Assembly (NCBI GenBank): GCA_045539625.1
Contig: JAZQFS010000127.1
Span: forward strand, 1-24,752
From: UMGS1387 sp045539625
GTDB taxonomy: Bacteria; Bacillota; Clostridia; Oscillospirales; CAG-382
Direction of reading: 5' to 3'
DNA: 24,752 bases
Part shown: positions 15,091 through 22,756 of the stretch, in pieces
Layout of the letters: each line of letters opens with the position of its first letter
Numbering within the stretch: position 1 is the first letter of the stretch
Program-made: the position numbers and the translations under genes
The notes under the pieces: generated by a model
What the model saw: the letters and a program-made list of their open reading frames with translations, nothing else
What the model was told of the DNA's origin: nothing
The model's database searches: none

Positions 15091-16902
15091 TTACACGGTC
15101 TTCTTCTTGATAACGGAAAAGCCCTTATAAGCTGTTACGTTACCGCCGAGTGTTGCATCACCCATAATGGTGTTGAGACCCTTGTTAAACTGGAAGTCCT
15201 TTGATACGGTGATTTCAAAATCACCGAAGAGACCCATAGTATAACATTCGGGGTCACCGTAAAACATTGTGGGTACACCTTCAGCAGATGCTGTTGCCTT
15301 GCAGTGTGCATTGGCATGGGAACAGATGGTGTAAGGCACCGAGAGACCGCCGTTCTTAATAATACCTGTGTTGGGATTTGAGCCGTCAGGCGTGATTTCA
15401 TACACTGCCTTAAGCTCGTTCTTGCCACGTACCTTGCCAAAAGCATCAAGATCCTGCTTGTTGAGGTAAAGACGGGCAAATCCGCCAGCCTCTTCATCAG
15501 AGCCGTGACCGAATACGATTGTTGAGAGTGTGTTCTGGTCGATTTCGCCAGAGATAACGATTTCGTGACAAATTGCATTGCCTTCTTTGTCTTTGGCATT
15601 ATATACACCCATCATATTGCCGTCGGTGCTGCCTCTGACGATGAGCTTTGCAGCAATTCTTCTCAAGCCCTTGTAAGCAAGCTCCTTGACCTTTTCTTCG
15701 TACTTATGAGGACTTACCTTCTCGTACTTCTTTGAGATGCTTGCCATAACCGTAATATCGGTATTCTTAATGCAAGCAATACCGAGGTCGGGATCTTTCT
15801 CGTTTGCAGCGTCTCCCTCGGCTCTTTCTTCGCCCTCAAGAACGGTCTTTGCAAACGGAACGTCAATACCGCCTGTGCCTGTCAGGTCTTCTGTGTTGAC
15901 CTGGTCAATAAGGGAAGATACGGCACGAGGTGCATCGGTGATGTCGTCTGTTGTCTTTGTAGGAGAAGCAATTTTTCCTGAAGAAACAAGCAGACTTCTC
16001 ATTTCTGCGTTTGTGATTTTGGTGCGCTTTTCCTTCATAAAGGACTTGGATGCGTTTTTCTTTTCACCTGTTCCCACAGCATTTCTCTGAACGCCGAGAC
16101 GTGTAAGCATGTTTCTTCTTGCAGCACCTTCATCATCGGCACCGCTTTCAAGTTCTTCCTTCTTTGCAAGCAGTTCCTGCTCTTCATCGTTAAGACTGTC
16201 GATTTCGGTTTCGATGTCTTCCTCTGTTACGGGGTTGCCTTCGATGTCGGTAAGAGGTGTGCCCTCATTTTCCAGCATTTCGGCGATGGACTTCTTTCTG
16301 TCCTCGATTTCCTTGAGTCTTGCGTTAATCTGTTCAAGAGACATTTTTTCTTCTTTCCTTTCAATTTTGGTTTTATTTTTATTGTTTTTAAGTTTTTCGC
16401 TAAGGTCTTTTCTGCTTCTTGCAAACACTTCGGTTTCATCGTAAGCAGGTGTTTCTGTAGCAGAAACATCAAACACAGCTGTAATTTCGGTTATACGTCT
16501 TACGTTTTCACTGTCGAACTTGTTACAACCTTCTGCAGGTATGAAACAGAACGACATCTGTGTGATATAACCGCCCTTGATTTCTTCCCACAGCTTTCTG
16601 CCTTCATCAGTACCGCCAAGGTACGCCCAGAATTTAAGACCGTGTTCATCGACGGTGAGCTTAAGCGTACCGTTCCCGATAAGGGCAACGGGCTTTCCGT
16701 CGTGGTTATAGTACATAAACACATTTGACATATCAGCCTTGTCAAATGCGCCGGGAAGAATGACTTCGTAATACTTTACTCCCTTTCTTTCAAAGAGAAA
16801 AGCCACCTGATTAAAGACTGCAGCATATCCTTCAGCCACATATACGGCACCTTCCTGTGCCGTAAGGCTGAAGGAACGGAAAAGTCTGTTTTTGTTTTTC
16901 AT
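15091..16902 (-). CDS. Fused HK97-type prohead protease and major capsid protein
   Basis: 603 residues in one uninterrupted frame. Residues 1-165 are an S78 (HK97 gp4-like) prohead protease with His67 in YYNHDGKPVALIGNG, Ser117 in TQMSFCF and the ATETPAYDET end motif. A Lys/Asn-rich linker (about 170-186) leads to MSLEQINARL at 187, where a normal HK97 capsid protein would begin: an acidic delta/scaffold coiled coil (187-255), then the HK97 fold from about 315 with VPFAKTVLEGEERAEGDAA and the C-terminal FGDFEITVSKDFQFNKG. The protease would cut the delta region and itself free during head maturation. Methionine 187 has a GAAAGGAAG sequence about 10 nt upstream (ATG at 16344), so separate capsid protein may also be made. 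The start at 16902 has a good AAAGGAG site. Confidence 0.9.
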   Translation of the reverse strand: MKNKNRLFRSFSLTAQEGAVYVAEGYAAVFNQVAFLFERKGVKYYEVILPGAFDKADMSNVFMYYNHDGKPVALIGNGTLKLTVDEHGLKFWAYLGGTDEGRKLWEEIKGGYITQMSFCFIPAEGCNKFDSENVRRITEITAVFDVSATETPAYDETEVFARSRKDLSEKLKNNKNKTKIERKEEKMSLEQINARLKEIEDRKKSIAEMLENEGTPLTDIEGNPVTEEDIETEIDSLNDEEQELLAKKEELESGADDEGAARRNMLTRLGVQRNAVGTGEKKNASKSFMKEKRTKITNAEMRSLLVSSGKIASPTKTTDDITDAPRAVSSLIDQVNTEDLTGTGGIDVPFAKTVLEGEERAEGDAANEKDPDLGIACIKNTDITVMASISKKYEKVSPHKYEEKVKELAYKGLRRIAAKLIVRGSTDGNMMGVYNAKDKEGNAICHEIVISGEIDQNTLSTIVFGHGSDEEAGGFARLYLNKQDLDAFGKVRGKNELKAVYEITPDGSNPNTGIIKNGGLSVPYTICSHANAHCKATASAEGVPTMFYGDPECYTMGLFGDFEITVSKDFQFNKGLNTIMGDATLGGNVTAYKGFSVIKKKTV

Positions 16903-16907
16903 TTTCT

Positions 16908-18083
16908 TTACTCCTTTGCTTTGATTTTGATTTTTTCAACATCCGAAAGCTTTGAAATTTCGATATATTCCTTGCGGATAAAATACTTATCTCCGCCGGG
17001 AACGGGAGGCAATCCCCAAATGGCATTGCACATATTCTGTGTAGCCAGTCCTCTGTCAAACATTTCACGGCAGTATGTGAGCTTATCCTCATTTCGCATT
17101 GTCTGAAGCCTTGAGCCGTCCCATGTAATACTGTTGCCGTGAGCAATCTCACGCTTTGAGTATGTCATATTTGTCATAACCTGCGAAAGCTGCAGAGCAA
17201 AAGGCTCAACGCTTCCTTCGTAGTATGCCGACCATTCATCGCCCACCGCTTTATTTTGAAGAATGGCATCATTCATGCCGAAGTAGTCCATAACATTTGT
17301 GCGGATTATCTCAAGCTGTTTGGGATTCACAATACTTGTTGCCGCCTGCGCCTGCTTGATATCGGTGTAGGTGTTTGGGAACAGAAGCACGGCACTTTTG
17401 TTATCGGCACCGAAATTCTGCTTTGTGAAGTTTGCCGTTTCACCTTTTAAGTCCTTTGCAGTTGCAAAGTTTTCGCTTCTCGCATAAAACTGGAAGTTTG
17501 CGGCATTCTCAACGCCCGTCATAATACCCTCGTTCTGAACATCCATCAGTTGAAGTGTAGGTTCAAGAGCATCATTATCCTCACCGATGATATCATTTTC
17601 ATACTGATGCTTTGTCATTACACCAACATACTTGAGTTCAATTGCTGCCTTTTCACCTGAACTGAAAGTGTATTCAAGCCAGGGTGTGCCGAACTCATCG
17701 CTTAGGATTTTTGTCCTGTTCGGTAATGCAGGATAATATCCGCATATCCAACCTGTTACATCGTCATATACCGGAAGTATATGACAAGTGTTATCTACCT
17801 CAAGAATTGTCCTTACACGATATAAGAACTGTGATGTAGTCTGCCATTCATTCGGCTTCCAGGCAAGTATGTTCTGCAGTTCCTTATAAGCTGTACCTGT
17901 TATGTGAGGCATAAGCTTTGACGAGTGAACAGCTGCGGCGTGGATGCAGGCTCTTGTAAGGTGCATTTCATATATTTCGGGATGATTTCTGTAAAATGTG
18001 GGGTCTCGGTTGTTGGGTAATACAAAATACTTGTTAAGTATCTTGCGTTCATGTTTAAGTCTGAGATTCTTTAAAAGTCCCAT
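16908..18083 (-). CDS. Portal protein, HK97 family
   Basis: 391 residues, typical HK97-type portal length. It has the N-terminal LACIHAAAVHSSKLMP-like helix (as TRACIHAAAVHSSKLMPHI), a wing with WICGYYPALPNR, the central LQLMDVQNEGIMTGVENAAN region and the NAIWGLPPVPGGDKYFI C-terminal segment. It forms the 12-subunit ring through which DNA enters and leaves. The longer frame to 18146 overlaps terL; AAGGAG placed 8 nt before the ATG at 18083 sets the start. It lies 5 nt after the terL stop. Confidence 0.9.
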   Translation of the reverse strand: MGLLKNLRLKHERKILNKYFVLPNNRDPTFYRNHPEIYEMHLTRACIHAAAVHSSKLMPHITGTAYKELQNILAWKPNEWQTTSQFLYRVRTILEVDNTCHILPVYDDVTGWICGYYPALPNRTKILSDEFGTPWLEYTFSSGEKAAIELKYVGVMTKHQYENDIIGEDNDALEPTLQLMDVQNEGIMTGVENAANFQFYARSENFATAKDLKGETANFTKQNFGADNKSAVLLFPNTYTDIKQAQAATSIVNPKQLEIIRTNVMDYFGMNDAILQNKAVGDEWSAYYEGSVEPFALQLSQVMTNMTYSKREIAHGNSITWDGSRLQTMRNEDKLTYCREMFDRGLATQNMCNAIWGLPPVPGGDKYFIRKEYIEISKLSDVEKIKIKAKE

Positions 18084-18088
18084 TTGAT

Positions 18089-19756
18089 TTACTCCTTGTT
18101 TTTCAATCTGTCGCCTACCTGTGCGTAATACTTCTGTCTTACACACAGGGCATCTATAATCGCAACAAAGCCGTCAATATGACATTCGGCAGTAATCTTA
18201 ATCGGTTTATAGCGCCGTGTACTTGTATTGACCTGTACACCCGTGTCATAAAGATGTGCTTTAAGAAGGTCATTTTCAGCTATGACAATTTTGCCGTCAT
18301 CTACAAGTCCGATAAATTCATCCATAACAGGTGTAAGATTTTCGCCCTGTCTTACATCGTCCATGTGAAAACCTCTCTTTCTCATGCCTTCAACAAGATA
18401 CTGACTTGACCAACGGTCGTACCCAGTCCACAGCGGAAGAATTTCCCTCTCGCCTACAAGGTCTTCAAACCATTTTTGCACATCATTATAGTCAACGTAA
18501 CTGTCACCGCTGAAGGTCAGCCAGCCCTTGTGTTCCATTATGCGATACGGCACTCCATCTCGGCTCGTTGCTTCGTCAACCTTATCTCTCGGCATAAAGA
18601 ACTGCACAAACACATACAGTATCCCTTTTCTTTCAATGATAACGCAGGCAGCTGTAAGGTCACGGGTCTGTGACAGGTCAATACCGCCCACACAATATAC
18701 CGACGTAAACTCATCAAGTGCCGGTGCATCTGAGGTAAAGCAGCCTTCAATCTGTTTTGCAGACAGCCAAGCACGCTGTGCCGACTGCTTAACATTGCAG
18801 ACCTTGATAAGAAACTCAATTTTCATTGCCTCGCTGTTCTTGGCAACAATAATTTCGTCAAGGATACTCTGACGGCTGACCGATACATCCATGTTTGGAT
18901 TTGATTTCTTTAGTTCTTCGATATCGTCCCATTTGTTCTCATCGTCAATCATATACAGGAACGGACACAGTCTGTTTTCCTTTTCCGGTGCCGTACCGTT
19001 CAGGAACTGAGTCGAACGCCTGATAAGGTCGTCATATATACCGTTGTTCTCATAGCCTGCCGTTGTGATGCTTAACAGCAACGGCTGTTTTCTTGCACCT
19101 CTTGCCGACTTCATAACGCCGTACTGTTTGATACCTGCATAGCCTATCCAGGAAGCAATCTCATCACAAACGGTAAGATGCGGATTATAACCGTCGGATT
19201 TCTTTGCCGAAAAAGCAATAGGCTTCATTGTTGTGTTGGTTGCCGATATGTGAACGTCGCTTCGTCTCTTTTTAGCGTAAGAGCTGAGTGTATCGTCGCT
19301 GAGTATCATATTGAGTGCATTGTCAAATACAATTGCAGCCTGGTCAAGCTTGGGGGCAAGACAGTATATTTTAGCTCCATATTCGCCGTCGGCGTATGCC
19401 ATATAAGCGCTTATTGCAGATGCCAGTATTGACTTACCGTTCTTTCGTCCGATAACGAGAACAACCTCTCTGAAATGACGGTATCCGTCTGCATCAACAA
19501 CTCCGAATATAACGGCAAGAAATGCTTTTTGCCAAACCTCAAGCTTAATAAGGTCGTGACGTGTTTCCTGGTGTCGGCAGAAGGTTTCAATAAAAGTGAT
19601 TGCCTTATCTGCTTTTTGGGAATCGTAGAAGAATTCTTTATCTGCAAGTCCCTTGAGAACATACTCATACAGCAGTATTATGTATTTGCCGACAGTATAA
19701 ACGCCATTGACGATACCGTCGTAGTACACCGCAATGTGGTTATTACTTAAAGGCAT
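18089..19756 (-). CDS. terL: Terminase large subunit
   Basis: 555 residues, full length. The ATPase has Walker A GRKNGKS (103-109) and Walker B LTVCDE (194-199, catalytic Glu199) and the coupling motif around SITTAG (229-234). The nuclease has Asp360 in GGIDLS, Asp447 in GYDRW and Asp528 in HIDGFVA. It is the HK97/YmfN-like terminase type. It cuts concatemers and pumps DNA into the head through the portal encoded next. The start ATG overlaps the terS 3' end by 14 nt. Confidence 0.95.
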   Translation of the reverse strand: MPLSNNHIAVYYDGIVNGVYTVGKYIILLYEYVLKGLADKEFFYDSQKADKAITFIETFCRHQETRHDLIKLEVWQKAFLAVIFGVVDADGYRHFREVVLVIGRKNGKSILASAISAYMAYADGEYGAKIYCLAPKLDQAAIVFDNALNMILSDDTLSSYAKKRRSDVHISATNTTMKPIAFSAKKSDGYNPHLTVCDEIASWIGYAGIKQYGVMKSARGARKQPLLLSITTAGYENNGIYDDLIRRSTQFLNGTAPEKENRLCPFLYMIDDENKWDDIEELKKSNPNMDVSVSRQSILDEIIVAKNSEAMKIEFLIKVCNVKQSAQRAWLSAKQIEGCFTSDAPALDEFTSVYCVGGIDLSQTRDLTAACVIIERKGILYVFVQFFMPRDKVDEATSRDGVPYRIMEHKGWLTFSGDSYVDYNDVQKWFEDLVGEREILPLWTGYDRWSSQYLVEGMRKRGFHMDDVRQGENLTPVMDEFIGLVDDGKIVIAENDLLKAHLYDTGVQVNTSTRRYKPIKITAECHIDGFVAIIDALCVRQKYYAQVGDRLKNKE

Positions 19757-20096
19757 TCATAAACTCCGTAAGCTTGTCGCTCTTTTTATCTTCCGGGGGA
19801 ACATACTTCAGAAGTGTGTCAATAATTTTGGTGTAATTCTTCTGAAGCGAGATGTACGATGAGAGTGAAACAGACTGCTTGACCCCCGTCTGGTGTTCGC
19901 CGTTCTTGTACTCGCATTCATAGCCTTCGACGTTGATAATTTCCTGCAATTCTTCCATACAAACCGCCGTAAATGCAGCTGACTCGATGAGTTTTTCAAC
20001 GGTTTTTTTCTGTTTTTCGGGTAAGTTTTCAAAAACAGCACGAAGTTTGCGAAATTCTTTTTTTATTTTTTTATCTTTAGATTTATCGTCAAACAT
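19743..20096 (-). CDS. terS: Terminase small subunit (P27-like)
   Basis: 117 residues, helical and highly charged at the N-terminus (FDDKSKDKKIKKEFRKL), with the pattern KTVEKLIESAAFTAVCMEEL and, later, SLSSYISLQKNYTKIIDTLLKYVPPE of P27-family small terminases. It recognises phage DNA and guides TerL. The frame is open to 20222, but AAAGGAGG 7 nt before 20096 sets the start. The 85 nt between HNH and this gene hold a GTACC/GGTAC dyad at 20148-20175 and could include the cos site. Confidence 0.85.
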   Translation of the reverse strand: MFDDKSKDKKIKKEFRKLRAVFENLPEKQKKTVEKLIESAAFTAVCMEELQEIINVEGYECEYKNGEHQTGVKQSVSLSSYISLQKNYTKIIDTLLKYVPPEDKKSDKLTEFMNAFK

Positions 20097-20181
20097 TTCG
20101 CTTCCTCCTTTACTACACCCCCGCATATGCGACCTGCAGAGTAATTCGTACCTTGGCGTGAGGGTCGATTGGTACCCGTTG

Positions 20182-20499
20182 TTATTCAGCCGATGGGGGG
20201 AGTGCAGGCGTAAGCTTGCCATCTGCTCCGAAGGTGTAACGCCTGTTCAGCTTCTTCGGATCTTTGATATTTTCGTGACACTTCCTGCACACATACTCCA
20301 GGTTATTGTGATTGAGTGCTATATCGGGGTTGTTAATGTTCTCAGGCGTGAGCCATATTACGTGATGCACTATCTCTCCGAGTCTGTCACCGCAATGCTG
20401 ACACATACCGCCGTCCATTGCCACCCGCACCTTTACAAAAGAAGCACGGCAATGTTTCCACGCCGTGCCTTTATAGAATTTTTCTGCAAACGGCTTCAA
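20182..20499 (-). CDS. HNH endonuclease (terminase-associated)
   Basis: 105 residues with CQHCG, then EIVHHVIWLTPENINNPDIALNHNN (His-His core, Asn) and CRKCHENIK. This is a complete HNH beta-beta-alpha-metal motif with structural CxxC pairs. Opening FYKGTAWKHCRASFVK is typical of HNH proteins beside the terminase of HK97-type cos phages, where the enzyme assists cos cleavage with TerL. It is the first gene after a candidate late promoter. Confidence 0.9.
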   Translation of the reverse strand: MKPFAEKFYKGTAWKHCRASFVKVRVAMDGGMCQHCGDRLGEIVHHVIWLTPENINNPDIALNHNNLEYVCRKCHENIKDPKKLNRRYTFGADGKLTPALPPSAE

Positions 20500-20522
20500 G
20501 GCACTTCTCTCCTTTATGCCTC

Positions 20523-20559
20523 ATTATACCGCTTATGTTGAACCTGTTACTATCAGGTT
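20523..20559 (-). promoter_or_regulatory. Candidate late promoter with operator-like dyad
   Basis: On the minus strand a TATAAT (20528-20523) lies 16 bp after GTAACA (20550-20545). The -35 is embedded in a dyad AACCTG-N7-CAGGTT (20559-20541). It sits in the only gap between the regulator-like gene and HNH, so it can drive the whole packaging-to-lysis operon. Confidence 0.55.
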
Positions 20560-20902
20560 ACAAAGACAGTCCTCTGTTAGTTGCACACATACGACGGGCA
20601 ACTTTCAGCCACCTATACACCTGTGCCTCACTGCAAGGGTACTCCATTGCAAAGCGCCGAACCCGAAGAGTGATGCTTCCGTGACAGATGTCATACCTCG
20701 GAAGTATGCAGTACACCGCTTTAACTGCATCTATAATCACATTGTCTTCCTGTTCCTTAAGTTGCGTGAAGGTCTTTTCAACAGCTTCGACATCAAGCCG
20801 AATACTCTCGTCCAGCTCTGACACATCAATGTTCTTATTCTTGCACAGTGCCCATACCCTGTACATATTTGTCACATAGTCTCTTGTATGGTCTTTAATC
20901 AC
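20558..20902 (-). CDS. Putative phage late transcriptional regulator (HTH)
   Basis: 114 residues. The N-terminus (DYVTNMYRVWALC) and middle are helical. The end, GSITLRVRRFAMEYPCSEAQVYRWLKVARRMCA (about 75-107, described in two parts: SITLRVRRFAM and SEAQVYRWLKVAR), looks like a helix-turn-helix. Genes of this size placed just before HNH-terS often encode ArpU/RinA-type late regulators; I do not see a diagnostic motif for either. It begins at GTG directly after the Rep stop, with AAAGGAGG 9 nt upstream. The operator-like dyad at its 3' end supports a regulatory role (inference). Confidence 0.55.
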   Translation of the reverse strand: MIKDHTRDYVTNMYRVWALCKNKNIDVSELDESIRLDVEAVEKTFTQLKEQEDNVIIDAVKAVYCILPRYDICHGSITLRVRRFAMEYPCSEAQVYRWLKVARRMCATNRGLSL

Positions 20903-21667
20903 TCAGCTGTTCCTCCTTTCAAAAGGCACACGTATAAAGGCTGATTCCTTAAACAGCCTTGCATAGATATATATACCTCCGTTATTGCCGTTGTTGATAA
21001 TCTCAAAATCTGACACACCGTAACCGGGATAGTTCTTCATAAACTCAGAGTATCGCTCTGACTCAGCAATGTCCTTGACGGCTCGCTGAGAATATTTATA
21101 ATCGTCCTGCTTTTCTTCAGGCTTCTGAAGGTTGCGAGAAGCTGACCAGGATTTGAACAGCAGAGGACTTTTTGTCATATAGCAGGAAAGACCGGCAATG
21201 CCGTTCTCGGTAAATTGCAGGCGCTTAGTGTTGGCATAACCAAAACCCCAAAGCTGTTCAATGTCATCACGCTTCAGTCCTTCGGATATAATGCAGTGAA
21301 AGTGAATGAGTCCTGATTTTTTGCCGCATTCACATACCCATATGTATTTCAATTCCTTGCCGACGGCATTGTATCTGCGCTTGAGCTTTTTAAAGAAGTT
21401 CTGAATGTCCTTCTTGGCTCTGTCGGCATCTTGAGGCTCGCAGCCTTCGGCGTATGTAAGATGGAGTGCCATATCCCTTCTTGTAAAGTTGCGGTGAATG
21501 AGCTGTTCAAGCTTCAGATGCTTGTGCTTTTCATTGAGAAGCTCCTGAGCTTCACTTGTAGGTTTAGCTCTCGACCTTCTTTTCTTGGCTTTTGTAAAGG
21601 TCTTAAAGACTTGCACATAAAGGAAGTCATTGCACATCTTTTGTGTTTCACGATAATAGTTTCGCAT
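20903..21667 (-). CDS. HUH-type replication initiator (rolling-circle Rep-like)
   Basis: 254 residues. Rep motifs are present in order: a motif 1-like strand (ALHLTYAEG, 67-75), the HUH motif LIHFHCIIS (His122, His124) and, after a further strand (RLQFTENG), a Tyr in SCYMTKSP (Tyr163) in the place of the catalytic nucleophile. A CxC just before the HUH strand (VCECGKK) and a Lys/Arg-rich N-terminus (KAKKRRSRAK) are also seen. Such proteins nick a hairpin origin and start rolling-circle replication. It lies downstream of a structured intergenic region with a perfect palindrome 24 nt from its ATG. GGAGG precedes the ATG. The family is clear; its use by a tailed phage is inferred. Confidence 0.8.
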   Translation of the reverse strand: MRNYYRETQKMCNDFLYVQVFKTFTKAKKRRSRAKPTSEAQELLNEKHKHLKLEQLIHRNFTRRDMALHLTYAEGCEPQDADRAKKDIQNFFKKLKRRYNAVGKELKYIWVCECGKKSGLIHFHCIISEGLKRDDIEQLWGFGYANTKRLQFTENGIAGLSCYMTKSPLLFKSWSASRNLQKPEEKQDDYKYSQRAVKDIAESERYSEFMKNYPGYGVSDFEIINNGNNGGIYIYARLFKESAFIRVPFERRNS

Positions 21668-21690
21668 ACGTCCTCCGAATTACCACTCAC

Positions 21691-21714
21691 GCCGGGGGAA
21701 AGTCTTCCCCCGGC
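21691..21714. repeat. Perfect 10-bp palindrome upstream of rep (candidate origin or leader hairpin)
   Basis: GCCGGGGGAA (21691-21700), loop AGTC, TTCCCCCGGC (21705-21714). It is GC-rich within an AT-rich region and 24 nt from the Rep start. No T-run follows in either direction, so a simple terminator is unlikely. Options are the Rep nick hairpin or an mRNA leader structure. Confidence 0.6.
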
Positions 21715-21804
21715 GCCCCTTTCTGTTCTTTAAAGAGAGAAAGATATATATTACTTTTATAAGCTCAGCTTGTCCGTTAAGTTAATATACTACATACAAG
21801 CCTA

Positions 21805-21829
21805 AAAGCCCGAAGGCTTTCTTTTTTTC
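21805..21829 (+). terminator. Hairpin with T-run in the pre-rep intergenic region
   Basis: AAAGCC (21805-21810), loop CGAA, GGCTTT (21815-21820), then C and seven T. It reads as a plus-strand terminator. On the minus strand the same hairpin has a C(TTCG)G tetraloop, which is very stable, but only a short T-run. Confidence 0.55.
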
Positions 21830-21857
21830 ATATTATATATAAGCCTGTCATCATCAG

Positions 21858-21901
21858 TGCAGGGAGGCAAATTCCTGCAGACTCCCTCTCGGCGAGGGAG
21901 T
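21858..21901 (-). promoter_or_regulatory. Alternative stem-loops between YopX and rep
   Basis: On the minus strand ACTCCCTC and GAGGGAGT (21901-21894 and 21888-21881) form an 8-bp stem. Next to it TGCAGG and CCTGCA (21879-21874 and 21863-21858) form a 6-bp stem. The GGGAG of the first can instead pair with CTCCC (21866-21862) in the second, so two folds compete. The rest of the 21668-21920 gap is AT-rich, without a gene. Confidence 0.45.
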
Positions 21902-21920
21902 TTCGACTATTATATACCTT

Positions 21921-22286
21921 TCATTCCGCACCGCCTTTCAGCATTTCTGGGTTGTCGTGTATGTTGCCGATGACTTCCAATTTATCTGACAAATTAAATC
22001 CGCTATTGTTGTCAGCCATAGACAAAAATTGACCGTCTGTATATGTAACTATTGAAATTACAAAATCGCCACTATAATTTGAACGATGTTTGCAAATATC
22101 ACCCTTAAATATTTTTGTGCCATTCTTATCTGTCAATCCTGTAAATTGCCCTATTGTGTTTGCTTCAACCTTTTTGTTATATGTGTGAGGTGCGGTCATA
22201 CAAACATAGTCCTCTGTAAAAATAAGCGGTACACCGTAATACCAATTTCCGTCTATTGCTTTTCCTCTAAACAAAATCTCACGCAT
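21921..22286 (-). CDS. YopX family protein
   Basis: 121 residues with the full YopX pattern: MREILFRGKAIDGNWYYG start, then TIGQFTGLTDKNGTKIFKGDI, and the end VIGNIHDNPEML. YopX proteins are common in Firmicute prophages and their function is unknown. The frame is open upstream to 22400, but the conserved start MREILFRGK places it at 22286, overlapping the previous gene by 8 nt. It closes the early cassette before the structured intergenic region. Confidence 0.88.
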   Translation of the reverse strand: MREILFRGKAIDGNWYYGVPLIFTEDYVCMTAPHTYNKKVEANTIGQFTGLTDKNGTKIFKGDICKHRSNYSGDFVISIVTYTDGQFLSMADNNSGFNLSDKLEVIGNIHDNPEMLKGGAE

Positions 22287-22461
22287 CTGCTTCACCGCCT
22301 TTCTCGTGTGGGTGGTCGTTCCATTTGTCATAAGCCTGTTTTGCTGTTTCGCAAAACCCTGTATTATGGATATGTCCGTTTTTGTTACACTCAATAACAT
22401 ATCCGAACGGAAACTTTTTCAAAACCCCTTTACCGCCACAAATACATTTCTTTGCTTTCAT
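22279..22461 (-). CDS. Small Lar-like zinc-ribbon protein
   Basis: 60 residues with CICGGKG near the N-terminus, a middle IECNKNGHIHNTGFC, and an end TAKQAYDKWNDH. This is the outline of the Lar (restriction alleviation) domain (C-x-C-G-G, Cys/His pair, then A-x-x-x-W-N). Lar proteins counter or modulate host restriction; for short phage versions the role is untested. It overlaps the upstream YopX remnant by 4 nt (ATGA) and the downstream YopX gene by 8 nt. Confidence 0.65.
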   Translation of the reverse strand: MKAKKCICGGKGVLKKFPFGYVIECNKNGHIHNTGFCETAKQAYDKWNDHPHEKGGEADA

Positions 22462-22756
22462 TTCCCCTCATCTTCCTTTCTCAACAGTTCAGGATTATCG
22501 TGTATGTTGCCGATGACTTCACATCCATTATTATCAACCCAATCCGCAAGAAAAACTGTTGATTCGTTTCCGTTGTCGTCAATAAAACGGCACATCCACG
22601 CTGCTTGCTCTTTATCATCGTATTCGCAAACACCATTTACTCGTCTGCCGAGCCAGTTTATATAGTGAGATAATATGTCCCCTTCAAAAATCTTCTTGCC
22701 GTTCATATCGCAAAGTCCTGTGTAGAAGCAATAATCTTATTCTCGCCGTCTTTCAT
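22458..22756 (-). pseudogene. YopX family gene, frameshifted near its 5' end
   Basis: The intact frame begins at ATG 22706 (MNGKKIFEGDIL and on to VIGNIHDNPELL, 82 residues), but the YopX-type sequence FYTGLCD lies in frame directly upstream, after a TAA at 22739-22737. A start codon ATG at 22756, in the usual ATGA overlap with the gene before, opens a different frame that reads MKDGENK and then ends at 22703. Joining MKDGENK to DYCFYTGLCDMNGKK needs a single -1 shift near 22736, as if one G had been lost from AAGGAT. The ATG at 22706 could still give a short protein. The N-terminal MREILFRGK part of normal YopX is missing in any case. Confidence 0.6.

Noticed and set aside
16109..16444. Plus-strand Ser-rich frame opposite the protease-capsid gene
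   Set aside because: It is a mirror of the acidic/basic coiled-coil codons and has no start signal or recognisable domain.
21691..21714. Simple Rho-independent terminator
   Set aside because: Neither side carries a T-run, and on the minus strand it lies within the leader of rep rather than after a gene.
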